64,000 nt of DNA from Terrabacter sp. Root85 (GTDB taxonomy: Bacteria > Actinomycetota > Actinomycetes > Actinomycetales > Dermatophilaceae), in assembly GCF_001429185.1 (NCBI RefSeq), contig NZ_LMIW01000008.1, positions 310,001 to 374,000 of the forward strand. Direction: 5' to 3'. The notes beneath the pieces are model-generated. The model searched no databases and was not told where the DNA came from. It saw only the letters and a list, made by a program, of their open reading frames with translations. This document shows, piece after piece, positions 54,893 through 64,000 of the stretch; the first letter of the stretch is position 1, and every line of letters starts with the position of its first letter. A program made the translations under genes and the position numbers.

Positions 54893-55450
54893 ATGATCGA
54901 AGAGACGATGTTCGAGGCCGAGGAGAAGATGGACAAGGCCGTCGAGGTCCTCAAGGAGGACTTCGCGGGCATCCGCACCGGGCGCGCCAACCCGGGCCTG
55001 TTCAACAAGCTCACGGTCGAGTACTACGGCGCGCCGACCCCGCTGCAGCAGCTCGCCTCGTTCCAGAACCCCGAGCCCCGCACGATCCTCGTCATCCCGT
55101 TCGACAAGTCGGCGATGCACGAGATCGAGCGCGCCATCCGCGACTCCGACCTCGGCGTCAACCCGAGCAGCGACGGCAACCAGATCCGCTGCGTCATGCC
55201 GGAGCTGACCGAGGAGCGCCGCCGCGAGTACATCAAGCTCGCCAACCACAAGGCCGAAGAGGCACGGGTCTCGGTGCGCAACATCCGTCGCAAGGCCAAG
55301 ACCGACCTCGACAAGCTCGTCAAGGACGGCGAGGTGGGCGAGGACGACGGGTCGCGTGCCGAGAAGGAGCTCGACGGCCTGACCAAGAAGCACACCGACC
55401 TCGTCGAAGGACTCGTCAAGGCCAAGGAGGCCGAGCTGCTCGAGGTGTGA
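54893..55450 (+). CDS. frr: Ribosome recycling factor
   Basis: 185 residues: [63 protein letters not shown]. Splits ribosomes with EF-G after termination. ATG 125 nt after pyrH. Confidence 0.97.
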   Translation: MIEETMFEAEEKMDKAVEVLKEDFAGIRTGRANPGLFNKLTVEYYGAPTPLQQLASFQNPEPRTILVIPFDKSAMHEIERAIRDSDLGVNPSSDGNQIRCVMPELTEERRREYIKLANHKAEEARVSVRNIRRKAKTDLDKLVKDGEVGEDDGSRAEKELDGLTKKHTDLVEGLVKAKEAELLEV

Positions 55451-55466
55451 CCTCGATGCTCGACCG

Positions 55467-56435
55467 ATGATGACGACTGACTCCCCGTCGGACCCCGTGG
55501 ACCCCGCACCCGCGGCCCAGGCCGGCGACGGCGGGGCCGGGCCGCTCGAGCCCGTCCCCTACGACCCTGCGCTCGACGAGCTCGCCGGCCTCCCCGCCGA
55601 GGAGGTCATCGAGCAGAAGCAGAGCCGCGCGGGACGCAACCTGCCCGCGGCCATCGGGGTGGGTGTCGGCCTCGGAGCGCTCATCGTCGCGACCCTGCTC
55701 ATCCGCAAGGAGTCGTTCATCGTCCTCGTCGCGCTCGCCGTGGCCGTGGGCATCTGGGAGCTGCGGGCGGCCCTGCGGCACGCAGCGGTCCGGGCTCCGC
55801 TCGTCCCACCGGTCGTGGGCATGGTCGTCATGCTGTGGGCGGCCTTCGTCCACGGGCCTGCCGGTCTCGTCGTGGCCTGGTCGCTGACGTGCCTCGCCGT
55901 CGTGCTCTGGCGCGGCACCGGCCGCCTCGACGGAGCCGGGCGCGACGTCCTCGGCGGCATCTTCATCGCCACCTATCCGACCTTCCTCGTCGGCTTCGCC
56001 ATCCTCCTGCTCGCACCCGAGGACGGCGTCGCTCGTCTCTTCGTCTTCCTCATCACGACCGTGTGCAGCGACGTCGGCGGGTACGCCGCGGGCGTCCTCT
56101 TCGGCAAGCACCCCATGGCGCCCACCATCAGCCCCAAGAAGTCGTGGGAGGGCTTCGCGGGCTCGGTGCTGCTGTGCGTCGTCGCCGGCTCGCTCACCGT
56201 CCACTTCCTGCTCGACCACTCGTGGGTCATCGGGATCGCGCTGGGTGTCGGGGTGGCCGTCGCTGCGACGGTCGGCGACCTCATGGAGTCGCTCATCAAG
56301 CGGGACCTCGGCATCAAGGACATGTCCAACGTCCTTCCCGGTCACGGCGGTGTCATGGACCGGCTCGACTCGCTCGTCGTCGTGGCCCCCATCGTCTGGG
56401 CCGTGCTGACGCTCCTCGCCGCCAAGCCGGGCTGA
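55467..56435 (+). CDS. cdsA: Phosphatidate cytidylyltransferase
   Basis: 322 residues, about eight membrane segments after an acidic, Pro-rich N-terminus of roughly 55 residues. The CDS signature GDLMESLIKRDLGIKDMSNV followed by LPGHGGVMDRLDSL is intact. Makes CDP-diacylglycerol for phospholipid synthesis. Confidence 0.94.
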   Translation: MMTTDSPSDPVDPAPAAQAGDGGAGPLEPVPYDPALDELAGLPAEEVIEQKQSRAGRNLPAAIGVGVGLGALIVATLLIRKESFIVLVALAVAVGIWELRAALRHAAVRAPLVPPVVGMVVMLWAAFVHGPAGLVVAWSLTCLAVVLWRGTGRLDGAGRDVLGGIFIATYPTFLVGFAILLLAPEDGVARLFVFLITTVCSDVGGYAAGVLFGKHPMAPTISPKKSWEGFAGSVLLCVVAGSLTVHFLLDHSWVIGIALGVGVAVAATVGDLMESLIKRDLGIKDMSNVLPGHGGVMDRLDSLVVVAPIVWAVLTLLAAKPG

Positions 56436-56439
56436 CCGG

Positions 56440-57270
56440 GTGGTCGCGGAGCGGGTGGCCGCGGACCGGGCGTCCGGCTCCGAGGCCGTGCCTTTCGACC
56501 AGACCGGCCGGGTCGTGCTCGTGACGGGTGCCGGAAGCGCGAGCGGCATCGGCTTCGCCACCGCACGGATGCTCGGTCGGCTCGGTGCCGCCGTCGTCGT
56601 CGCGGCCACGACCGACCGGGTGCACGAGCGCGTCGCCGAGCTCCGTCGCGACGGCGTGACGGCCAGTGGCCACGTCGGCGACCTGACCCGGGAGCTCGAG
56701 GCCGGAGCGCTCGTGGCCGCCTGCCTCGCGGAGCACGCTCGCCTCGACGTCGTCGTCAACAACGCCGGCATGACGAGCGCTGCCGACCCCGACCCGCTCG
56801 GCGGAGACCTGGGGTCCACCGACCCGTCGCGCTGGCGAGGCTCGCTCGCCCGCAACCTCGACACCGCCTATCTCGTGAGCCGGGCGGCCCTGCCGCACCT
56901 TCGGGTGTCCGGGGCAGGCCGGCTCGTGCTCGTGAGCAGCGTCACCGGCGGCGTCATGGCGATGCGGGGCGAGGTCGCCTACGCCACGGCCAAGGCCGCG
57001 CTCGTCGGGCTCGCCCGGGCCCTCGCGGTCGACGAGGGCCCGCACGGCACCACGGTCAACGCCGTCGCCCCGGGCTGGGTCGCCACCGGCTCCCAGACCG
57101 ACGAGGAGGCGCGCGACGGGCGGGCCACACCGCTCGGTCGCTCAGGCAGCGCCGACGAGGTGGCCGCGGCCATCGCCTTCCTCGCCAGCCGTGAGGCGTC
57201 CTACGTCACGGGCCAGGTACTCGTCGTCGACGGCGGCAACGCGGTCAGCGAGCAGCGCGCGCAGGCGTGA
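56440..57270 (+). CDS. Short-chain dehydrogenase/reductase
   Basis: 276 residues: cofactor motif TGAGSASGIG, VVNNAGMTS, catalytic Ser in LVSSVTGG, Tyr-x3-Lys in YATAKAALVGL, and DEVAAAIAFLAS. Fits fabG-like oxidoreductases; substrate unknown. GTG start 5 nt after cdsA. Confidence 0.85.
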   Translation: MVAERVAADRASGSEAVPFDQTGRVVLVTGAGSASGIGFATARMLGRLGAAVVVAATTDRVHERVAELRRDGVTASGHVGDLTRELEAGALVAACLAEHARLDVVVNNAGMTSAADPDPLGGDLGSTDPSRWRGSLARNLDTAYLVSRAALPHLRVSGAGRLVLVSSVTGGVMAMRGEVAYATAKAALVGLARALAVDEGPHGTTVNAVAPGWVATGSQTDEEARDGRATPLGRSGSADEVAAAIAFLASREASYVTGQVLVVDGGNAVSEQRAQA

Positions 57271-57407
57271 CCCTTCGAGACCGCGGACGTGACCCAGGCG
57301 TGACCCTGGGCGTGGGCACCGGCGGCGGGAGGGCGGCATACGCCCTCGGTGCCGGCCACGGCGCCCGGCCGACCCGTTTTGACTCCACCTGAGAGACTGG
57401 AGGGGAG

Positions 57408-58643
57408 ATGATCGACACCCCAGCCCCCGCCTCCGAGTCCGCCTCCGAGTCCGCTACTGAGCCCGCGTCCGTGCCGGCGCCCGTCGTGCTGCCCGAGCCG
57501 ACGACCGCCCGCCCCGTGCCGGGGCAGCTGACCTTCCAGGCGCCCCGTCGCGGCAAACCGCCGCGGCACCTCGCCGACTTCACGCCGGCCGAGCGCAAAG
57601 AGGCCGTGGAGTCGTTGGGGCACAAGGGTTTCCGGGCCAAGCAGCTCTCGACCCACTATTTCGAGCGGCTCGAGGACGACCCCGAGCAGATGACCGACCT
57701 GCCGAAGGCCGTGCGGTCCGAGCTCGTCGCAGGCCTGCTCCCGACGCTGCTGACGCCGATCGTCCAGCGCGTCGCCGACGACGGCCAGACGATGAAGTAC
57801 GCGTGGCGGCTGCACGACGGCGCGATCGTCGAGTCCGTGCTGATGCGCTACCCCAAGCGCGTCACCATCTGCATCTCGAGCCAGGCCGGCTGCGGCATGA
57901 ACTGCCCGTTCTGCGCGACCGGCCAGGCCGGCCTGACCCGCAACATGTCCGCCGGCGAGATCGTCGAGCAGGTCGTCTGGGCGGCCCGGGCGCTGCGACG
58001 GGGTGAGCTCGCCGGGGGCGGTGACGACGACCGCGAGGCGCCGCTGCGCGTCAGCAACGTCGTCTTCATGGGCATGGGCGAGGCCCTCGCCAACTACAAG
58101 GCGTCCATCGGTGCGATCCGCCGGCTCACCGACCCCGCGCCCGACGGCCTCGGCATGTCGGCCCGCGGCATCACGATGTCGACGGTCGGGCTCGTCCCCG
58201 GCATCGACAAGCTGACGGCCGAGGGCATCCCGGTGACCCTCGCCCTCTCCCTGCACGCCCCGGACGACGAGCTGCGCAACGAGCTCGTGCCGATCAACAC
58301 CCGGTGGTCCGTCGACGAGGCGCTCGACGCCGCCTACCGCTACTTCGAGGCGACCGGCCGTCGCGTGTCCATCGAGTACGCCCTGATCCGCGACATCAAC
58401 GACCAGGGCTGGCGCGCCGACCTGCTCGGCGAGAAGCTCAACCGGCGGGGCCGGGGGTGGGTGCACGTCAACCCGATCCCGCTCAACCCGACGCCCGGCT
58501 CGAAGTGGACCGCGAGCCGGCCCGGCGTCGAGCAGAACTTCGTCGAGCGCCTGCGTGCCCACGGCATCCCGACGACGATCCGCGACACCCGTGGCCAGGA
58601 CATCGACGGGGCCTGCGGCCAGCTCGCCGCGTCGACCGCCTGA
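57408..58643 (+). CDS. rlmN: 23S rRNA (adenine2503-C2)-methyltransferase RlmN
   Basis: 411 residues. An Ala/Pro-rich leader of about 40 residues precedes the radical-SAM protein: [14 protein letters not shown], the cluster motif [40 protein letters not shown], and the late Cys in [10 protein letters not shown]. It methylates A2503 of 23S rRNA and A37 of some tRNAs. ATG with GAGGGGAG upstream. Confidence 0.96.
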   Translation: MIDTPAPASESASESATEPASVPAPVVLPEPTTARPVPGQLTFQAPRRGKPPRHLADFTPAERKEAVESLGHKGFRAKQLSTHYFERLEDDPEQMTDLPKAVRSELVAGLLPTLLTPIVQRVADDGQTMKYAWRLHDGAIVESVLMRYPKRVTICISSQAGCGMNCPFCATGQAGLTRNMSAGEIVEQVVWAARALRRGELAGGGDDDREAPLRVSNVVFMGMGEALANYKASIGAIRRLTDPAPDGLGMSARGITMSTVGLVPGIDKLTAEGIPVTLALSLHAPDDELRNELVPINTRWSVDEALDAAYRYFEATGRRVSIEYALIRDINDQGWRADLLGEKLNRRGRGWVHVNPIPLNPTPGSKWTASRPGVEQNFVERLRAHGIPTTIRDTRGQDIDGACGQLAASTA

Positions 58644-58705
58644 CCCGTCGACTCGACGACGTGACGGGGCCTGCGGCCGGCTCGGCGCGTCAACCGGCTC
58701 ACCCG
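58605..58705 (+). repeat. Duplicated 3' end of rlmN
   Basis: 58605-58647, which includes the last codons and stop of rlmN, is repeated at 58663-58705 with 38 of 43 identical positions. The second copy lies outside the gene and seems to be a decaying duplication. Confidence 0.75.
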
Positions 58706-58791
58706 CGTACGCTGGCGGGGTCGTGCCCGGCTCGGGCACTGGTGACGAGTCGCCGGGCAGAGCACGGGGCGGCCCACCAGGAGGTCCTCGC

Positions 58792-59940
58792 ATGGTCCAG
58801 CTCAGCCTCGGCGTCATGGCCCGGTCCCTCAAGGAGAACGAGCACCGGCTGCCACTGCACCCCAAGCACGTCGACCGCATCCCCGAGGAGCTGCGCGAGC
58901 GGATCTTCCTCGAGACCGGCTACGGCGATCGACACGGCGTGTCCGACGACCAGCTCGAGCGCTACGTCGGCGGGTTCCTCAGCCGCGAGGAGCTCGTCGC
59001 GCAGTGCGACGTCATCCTCGCGCCGAAGCCCCTGCTCAGTGACATCTCGGCCCTGCGGGTCGGGCAGGTGCTCTGGGGCTGGCCGCACTGCGTGCAGGAC
59101 GCCGAGCTGACGCAGGTCGCCATCGACCGGAAGCTGACGCTCATCGCCTTCGAGGCGATGAACCACTGGAACAAGGACGGCTCGTTCAGCCTCCACGTCT
59201 TCCACAAGAACAACGAGCTCGCCGGCTACTGCTCGGTGCTCCACGCCCTCCAGATCGCGGGGATCACCGGTGACTACGGTCCCCAGCGCCGTGCGGTCGT
59301 CATCGGGTTCGGCGCCACGGCCCGCGGGGCGGTCACCGCGCTCAACGCGCTCGGGATCGGCGACGTCGACGTGCTGACCCACCGCCAGAAGGCGGCTGTC
59401 GCCTCGCCGATCCACTCGGCCCGGATCGTGCACTTCGACACCGACGACACGACGGCGCGCGTCAGCCACGCGGTCACCGAGGACGGCCCGGTGGCCCTCG
59501 GGGAGTTCCTCGCCGAGCACGACATCGTCGTCAACTGCGTGCTCCAGGACACCGACGCCCCGATCACGTTCATGACGGACGACGACCTCAAGCGGATGAC
59601 GCCGGGCAGCATCGTCATCGACGTGTCGTGCGACGAGGGCATGGGTTTCAGCTGGGCGAAGCCGACGACCTTCACCGACCCCACCTTCCTCGTCGGCGAC
59701 CACGTGCTCTACTACGCCGTCGACCACAGCCCGTCCTACCTCTGGGACGCCGCCACGTGGGAGATCAGCGAGGCGCTGCTGCCCTTCCTGCCGACGGTCA
59801 TGGGCGGGCCCGAGGCCTGGGACGCCAACTCGACCGTCCGGCGGGCGATCGAGATCCGGGACGGCGAGATCCAGAACCCGGCGATCCTGTCGTTCCAGGG
59901 CCGCTCGCCGAAGCACCCGCACCTGCCCCTCGCGACGTGA
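58792..59940 (+). CDS. AlaDH/PNT-family dehydrogenase
   Basis: 382 residues. N-terminal KENEHRLPLHPKHVDRIP matches the substrate-binding start of alanine dehydrogenase/transhydrogenase and N5-(carboxyethyl)ornithine synthase-type proteins; the Rossmann part reads VVIGFGATARGAVTALNALG. The closest role (alanine dehydrogenase or CEO synthase-like) is uncertain. ATG at 58792 with a strong AGGAGGT. Confidence 0.8.
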   Translation: MVQLSLGVMARSLKENEHRLPLHPKHVDRIPEELRERIFLETGYGDRHGVSDDQLERYVGGFLSREELVAQCDVILAPKPLLSDISALRVGQVLWGWPHCVQDAELTQVAIDRKLTLIAFEAMNHWNKDGSFSLHVFHKNNELAGYCSVLHALQIAGITGDYGPQRRAVVIGFGATARGAVTALNALGIGDVDVLTHRQKAAVASPIHSARIVHFDTDDTTARVSHAVTEDGPVALGEFLAEHDIVVNCVLQDTDAPITFMTDDDLKRMTPGSIVIDVSCDEGMGFSWAKPTTFTDPTFLVGDHVLYYAVDHSPSYLWDAATWEISEALLPFLPTVMGGPEAWDANSTVRRAIEIRDGEIQNPAILSFQGRSPKHPHLPLAT

Positions 59941-60001
59941 CGAGGGGTCGTATGCCGGGTGCTGCGGCCCGCTCGGGCCCGGCCGGCGCGGGCGTGGCCG
60001 T

Positions 60002-61009
60002 TCAGGCCGGCTCCGCCCGGTAGGTGCGACGGTAGGCGAGGGGCGAGAGTCCCACGGCGGCCGCGAGGTGCTGGCGCAGCGAGGCGCTCGTGCCGAAGCC
60101 GGCCGCGGCGGCCACACGGTCGACGGGCAGGTCGGTCGTCTCGAGCAGGTGTCGGGCTCGGTCGACGCGAGCCCGCGCGAGCCACGTGCCCGCCGTCTCG
60201 CCCGTCTCCTCCCGGAAGCGGCGGGTGAACGTGCGCACGCTCGTCCCGGCGTGCCGGGCCAGGTCGGCCAGGCCGATCGGCTCGTCGAGGTGCTCGAGGG
60301 CCCACGTCCGTGTCGACCCGGTGCCCGCGTCGGACGCGTCGGGCACGGGTCGCTCGATGAACTGGGCCTGCCCGCCCGCCCGCCAGGGCGCGACGACGGC
60401 GCCACGCGCGACCCGGTTCGCGGCCTCGGTGCCGAGGTCGCTGCGCAGCACGTGGAGCAGCAGGTCGATGCCCGCGGCGTTGCCGGCGGAGGTGAGGACG
60501 TCGCCGTGGTCGACGTAGAGCACGTCGGGGTCGAGGTGGACGGTGGGGAAGTGGCGGCGGAAGAGGTCCTCGTAGACCCAGTGCGTCGTCGCCTCGCGGC
60601 CGTCGAGCTTGCCGAGGCCCGCGAGGACGAAGGCGCCCGTGCAGATCGAGAGCCACCGCGCGTCGGGGCGGGCCCTGCCGGCGAGCGCGACGAGGTCGGC
60701 GGGCAGCTCGCCCCGCGTGACGATGGGGGTGTTCGTGATGCCCGGAACGACGACCGTGTCAGCTTGCGCGACAATGGAGTTCGGGTGCGTCGGCAAAGCG
60801 GCATAGCCGGCCGACGTCATGACGGGTCCGTCGTCGAGCGTGCACATCGAGACCTCGTAGGGCGGGGGAGCGCCGGTGAGGCGGCCGGGCCAACCGGGGT
60901 CGAGGGCGCTCGCGCTGAAGAAGCGGTGTGGCAGCCCGAGCTCGAACGCCACGACGCCGTCGAGGGCGAGGACGGCCACGCGGTGCGGTCGCGGGAGAGC
61001 TGCGGTCAT
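60002..61009 (-). CDS. GlxA-type AraC-family regulator
   Basis: 335 residues. N-terminal DJ-1/PfpI-like domain (RVAVLALDGVVAFELGLP, WLSICTGAFVLAGLG with the nucleophile-position Cys) and a C-terminal AraC double HTH (LADLARHAGTSVRTFTRRFR, RVAAAAGFGTSASLRQHL). It is divergent from the MFS gene 71 nt away and may control it. Confidence 0.88.
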   Translation of the reverse strand: MTAALPRPHRVAVLALDGVVAFELGLPHRFFSASALDPGWPGRLTGAPPPYEVSMCTLDDGPVMTSAGYAALPTHPNSIVAQADTVVVPGITNTPIVTRGELPADLVALAGRARPDARWLSICTGAFVLAGLGKLDGREATTHWVYEDLFRRHFPTVHLDPDVLYVDHGDVLTSAGNAAGIDLLLHVLRSDLGTEAANRVARGAVVAPWRAGGQAQFIERPVPDASDAGTGSTRTWALEHLDEPIGLADLARHAGTSVRTFTRRFREETGETAGTWLARARVDRARHLLETTDLPVDRVAAAAGFGTSASLRQHLAAAVGLSPLAYRRTYRAEPA

Positions 61010-61080
61010 GGCCAGATCTTTGCACATCATGTCCTTCTGGCCACTCGTCGTGACGGACTCCGATCCCGCACAGTGGGTCC

Positions 61081-62454
61081 GTGAGCCTGACCGACCGCCG
61101 CGCCGACGTCCCCGACGACGCCACACCCGACCCTGCCGTCACTCCGGGCCGATCCGGCCACCGGATCCACCCGGCCTGGTGGGTCGCCGCCGTCACCTTC
61201 CTGACGATCATCGGCGCGGCCGGCTTCCGTTCGACGCCGGGCGTGCTCATGACGCCGCTCCACGAGGAGTTCGGCTGGCCGATGGGCGTCATCGGTGGCG
61301 CCGTGTCGGTCAACCTCGTCCTCTTCGGGCTCGCGGCACCGTTCTCGGCGGCCCTGATGGAGCGCCTCGGCATCCAGCGGGTCGTCGCCGTCGCCCTCGT
61401 GCTCGTCAGCGTCGGTTCCCTCCTGCCGATCTGGATGACGGCCTCGTGGCAGCTCGTCCTGTGCTGGGGGATCGTCGTCGGCCTCGGCACCGGCGCCATG
61501 GCGATGAGCCTCGTCGCGACCGTCACGGGGCGCTGGTTCGTCGAGCGACGCGGCCTCGTCACCGGCGTGCTCACGGCTGCGGGTGCCACGGGCCAGCTCA
61601 TCTTCCTGCCCGTCCTCGCGTGGCTCGCCGAGAACCACGGCTGGCGCACCGCGGCGATCGTCACCTCGGCCGCCGCCCTGACCGTCGTCCCGCTCGTGCT
61701 CTGGAAGCTGCACGACCACCCGAGCGTCCTCGGCATCACGGCCTACGGCGCCCCGGCCGGCACCCCGGTCGGTCGTCCGCCTCGGCCGACGGGCCACCCG
61801 GCGCACCTGGCCCTCGCGACCCTGCGTGACGCGGCGCGCACCAAGGTGTTCTGGCTGCTCGCCGGCAGCTTCGCCGTCTGCGGTGCCTCGACGAACGGCC
61901 TCGTCGGCACGCACTTCATCCCGGCCGCCCACGACCACGGCATGCCGACGACGACCGCCGCAGGCCTCCTCGCCCTCGTCGGCGTCTTCGACATCGTCGG
62001 CACCGTCTTCTCCGGCTGGCTCACCGACCGGGTCGACCCACGGATCCTGCTCGCGGCCTACTACACGCTGCGCGGCGGCTCGCTCTTCCTGCTGCCGGCG
62101 CTCTTCAGCGACTCGATGCACGTCAACATGCTCGCGTTCGTCCTCTTCTACGGCCTCGACTGGGTCGCGACGGTGCCCCCGACGATCGCCCTGTGTCGCA
62201 GTGCGTACGGCGAGCGCGCGCCGATCGTCTTCGGCTGGGTCTTCGCCTCGCACCAGATCGGGGCCGCCGCAGCGGCCCTCGGGGCGGGTCTCGTCCGCGA
62301 CCAGGTCGGCACCTACGACCTCGCCTGGTACGTCGCCGGCGCGCTGTGCCTCGTCGCCGCCGTGATGTGCGTCGCGATCACGACCGCTCGTCTGTCAGAT
62401 GCGTCACCTCGGCGCACCGACTCTGGCGCGGCGGCGCCACCGGCGGCACAGTGA
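61081..62454 (+). CDS. MFS transporter
   Basis: 457 residues with twelve predicted membrane segments. Typical MFS features: the loop after helix 2 (ALMERLGIQRVVAVALVLV), RWFVERRGLVTGVLTAAGAT and the central hydrophilic loop. The group resembles MFS carriers next to GlxA-type regulators; substrate unknown. GTG start. Confidence 0.85.
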   Translation: MSLTDRRADVPDDATPDPAVTPGRSGHRIHPAWWVAAVTFLTIIGAAGFRSTPGVLMTPLHEEFGWPMGVIGGAVSVNLVLFGLAAPFSAALMERLGIQRVVAVALVLVSVGSLLPIWMTASWQLVLCWGIVVGLGTGAMAMSLVATVTGRWFVERRGLVTGVLTAAGATGQLIFLPVLAWLAENHGWRTAAIVTSAAALTVVPLVLWKLHDHPSVLGITAYGAPAGTPVGRPPRPTGHPAHLALATLRDAARTKVFWLLAGSFAVCGASTNGLVGTHFIPAAHDHGMPTTTAAGLLALVGVFDIVGTVFSGWLTDRVDPRILLAAYYTLRGGSLFLLPALFSDSMHVNMLAFVLFYGLDWVATVPPTIALCRSAYGERAPIVFGWVFASHQIGAAAAALGAGLVRDQVGTYDLAWYVAGALCLVAAVMCVAITTARLSDASPRRTDSGAAAPPAAQ

Positions 62455-62458
62455 GGCC

Positions 62459-64000
62459 ATGAGCGACGGCGCTTCGACGGCATACCACCGCATCCACGAC
62501 GACAGCCTGCGCGACCCGGAAGGGTTCTGGCGTGCGGCCGCGGAAGGCATCGACTGGGTGACGCCGCCGACGCGCATCCTCGACGACTCGAGACCGCCGT
62601 TCTACCGGTGGTATCCCGACGCCGAGCTCAACGTCTGCTTCAACGCCGTCGACCGCCACGTGGTCGCGGGGCGCGGCGAGCAGCCCGCGATCCACTACGA
62701 CTCGCCGGTGACGGGCACGAAGAGCACGCTGACGTATGCCGTCCTGCTCGAGCGGGTGCGCGCGGTGGCCGGTGGGCTGCGTGGGCTCGGCGTCGGCAAG
62801 GGCGACCGGGTCGTCATCTACATGCCGATGGTCCCCGAGGCCGTCATCGCGATGCTCGCGTGCGCCCGCATCGGTGCCATCCACTCCGTCGTCTTCGGCG
62901 GCTTCGCCCCGCAGGAGCTCGCCGCGCGCATCGACGACGCCGCGCCGAAGGTCGTGCTGTCGGCGTCGTGCGGCGTCGAGCCGAGCCGCGTCGTGCCCTA
63001 CAAGCCGTTCCTCGACGAGGCCATCCGCCGCTCTGCGCACCAGCCCGAGCGCTGCGTCGTGCTCCAGCGCGAGCAGCTCGTCGCCGAGCTCGGCGAGCGC
63101 GACATCGACTGGGCCGACTTCGAGTCCGGCGACGCGGCCAGCGAGGGCAGCGAGTGCGTCACGGTCGCAGCCACCGACCCGCTCTACATCCTCTACACGT
63201 CCGGGACGACGGGGAAGCCGAAGGGCATCTACCGCGACTGCGGTGGCTATGCGGTGGCCCTGCGGTGGTCGATGGCCAACCTCTACGACGTCGCCCCGGG
63301 CGAGACGATGTTCACCGCGAGCGACGTCGGTTGGGTCGTCGGGCACTCCTACATCGTCTACGCGCCCCTGCTGACGGGCGCCACGACGGTGCTCTACGAG
63401 GGCAAGCCCGTGGGGACCCCCGACGCCGGTGCGTTCTGGCGGGTCATCGCGGAGTACGGCGCCGTCTGCATGTTCACCGCGCCGACGGCCTTCCGCGCCA
63501 TCAAGAAGGACGACTCGACGGCGTCCAAGGTCGCCGAGCACGACCTCTCCCGCTTCCGCGCCCTCTTCCTCGCCGGAGAGCGGCTCGACCCCGACACGTA
63601 CGAGTGGGCCTCCGCCGCGCTCGGCAAGCCGGTCATCGACAACTGGTGGCAGACCGAGACTGGGTGGCCGATCGCCAGCAACCCCGTGGGGATCGGGCTG
63701 CTGCCGGTCAAGGCCGGCTCGCCCACGGTCGCCGTGCCGGGCTACGACGTGCGGGTGCTCGACGCGACGGGCGAGCAGGTCGAGGCCGGCACCGAGGGTG
63801 CCATCTGCATCAAGCTGCCCATGCCGCCCGGCACGCTGCCGACGCTGTGGGGCGACGACGACCGCTACGTCAGCTCCTACCTGTCGGCCTATCCCGGCTA
63901 CTACCTCACCGGAGACGGCGGCTACCTCGACGAGGACGGCTACCTCTACGTCATGGGTCGGACCGACGACGTCCTCAACGTCGCCGGCCACCGCCTCTCG
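62459..64000 (+). CDS. Propionyl-/acetyl-CoA synthetase-type enzyme, 5' part
   Basis: 514 codons are present and the frame is open at the right edge, so the C-terminus lies outside. ANL-family signatures: YTSGTTGKPKGIYR (P-loop), TASDVGWVVGHSYIVYAPLL, NWWQTETGWP and YYLTGDGGYLDEDGYLY. The N-terminal FNAVDRHVVAGRGEQPAIHY and DSPVTGTKSTLTY are of the PrpE type, favouring propionate. ATG at 62459, 2 nt after the MFS stop region. A GTATGCC motif lies at 62734. Confidence 0.9.
   Translation, partial: MSDGASTAYHRIHDDSLRDPEGFWRAAAEGIDWVTPPTRILDDSRPPFYRWYPDAELNVCFNAVDRHVVAGRGEQPAIHYDSPVTGTKSTLTYAVLLERVRAVAGGLRGLGVGKGDRVVIYMPMVPEAVIAMLACARIGAIHSVVFGGFAPQELAARIDDAAPKVVLSASCGVEPSRVVPYKPFLDEAIRRSAHQPERCVVLQREQLVAELGERDIDWADFESGDAASEGSECVTVAATDPLYILYTSGTTGKPKGIYRDCGGYAVALRWSMANLYDVAPGETMFTASDVGWVVGHSYIVYAPLLTGATTVLYEGKPVGTPDAGAFWRVIAEYGAVCMFTAPTAFRAIKKDDSTASKVAEHDLSRFRALFLAGERLDPDTYEWASAALGKPVIDNWWQTETGWPIASNPVGIGLLPVKAGSPTVAVPGYDVRVLDATGEQVEAGTEGAICIKLPMPPGTLPTLWGDDDRYVSSYLSAYPGYYLTGDGGYLDEDGYLYVMGRTDDVLNVAGHRLS

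Overview
The window is chromosomal DNA of a high-GC actinobacterium. Start codons are often GTG, genes are frequently coupled by ATGA or GTGA overlaps, and the ribosomal proteins carry Ala/Glu-rich tails. The gene orders (smc-ftsY, amt-glnK-glnD, ffh, rpsP-khpA-rimM-trmD, rplS-lepB-lepB-rnhB-DUF2469-yraN-comM-dprA, xerC-M23, rpsB-tsf, pyrH-frr-cdsA-rlmN) are those of Actinomycetota. I infer Micrococcales, probably an Intrasporangiaceae-type organism, from gene order and protein style; no database comparison was possible.

Layout. 1-5.7 kb: end of an M3 oligopeptidase, a MOSC protein, a reductase, an acyltransferase/SGNH surface modification enzyme, acylphosphatase, chorismate mutase and a flavin-type oxidase. 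5.8-11 kb: smc and ftsY. 11.2-15.5 kb: ammonium uptake and nitrogen sensing (amt, glnK, glnD). 15.5-20.9 kb: NUDIX, ffh, hydrolases and a GNAT fusion. 21.1-28.7 kb: ribosome and RNA modification genes, two signal peptidases, RNase HII, then yraN and the first 86 codons of comM. 36.3-44 kb: rest of comM, dprA, xerC, an M23 peptidase, an aminotransferase and a large membrane protein. 44.4-49.2 kb: rpsB, tsf, an ABM-domain protein and a three-gene sulfide/persulfide operon. 49.3-64 kb: a two-component system whose kinase is fused to a large membrane domain, a class V aminotransferase, pyrH-frr-cdsA, an SDR, rlmN, an AlaDH/PNT-family enzyme, a GlxA-type regulator divergent from an MFS transporter, and the start of a propionyl-CoA-synthetase-type gene running off the right edge.

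The most notable region is 28731-36329, a 7.6-kb integrative element that splits comM. A large serine recombinase starts 24 bp from one end. Joining the two flanks at a shared CT dinucleotide restores an in-frame 520-residue ComM. Joining the element ends gives an attP whose outer arms are a 7-bp inverted repeat centred on that CT. The cargo is compact and largely translationally coupled: HTH (excisionase-like) protein, 37-residue protein, zinc-finger protein, RepA-like ATPase, cysteine-rich proteins, an OB/S1-like small protein and a membrane protein. No capsid, tail or conjugation gene is visible, so it resembles a satellite or minimal mobilizable island. It carries a pair of 41-bp operator-like repeats and a very long hairpin.

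Other noteworthy signals are a heavily over-represented motif GTATGCC/GGCATAC (35 sites counted by eye, many intergenic), a CsoR/CstR-type operator before the sulfide operon, the kinase-DUF4173 and TrmD-GNAT fusions, and several intergenic repeat families. No tRNA, rRNA or CRISPR was seen.
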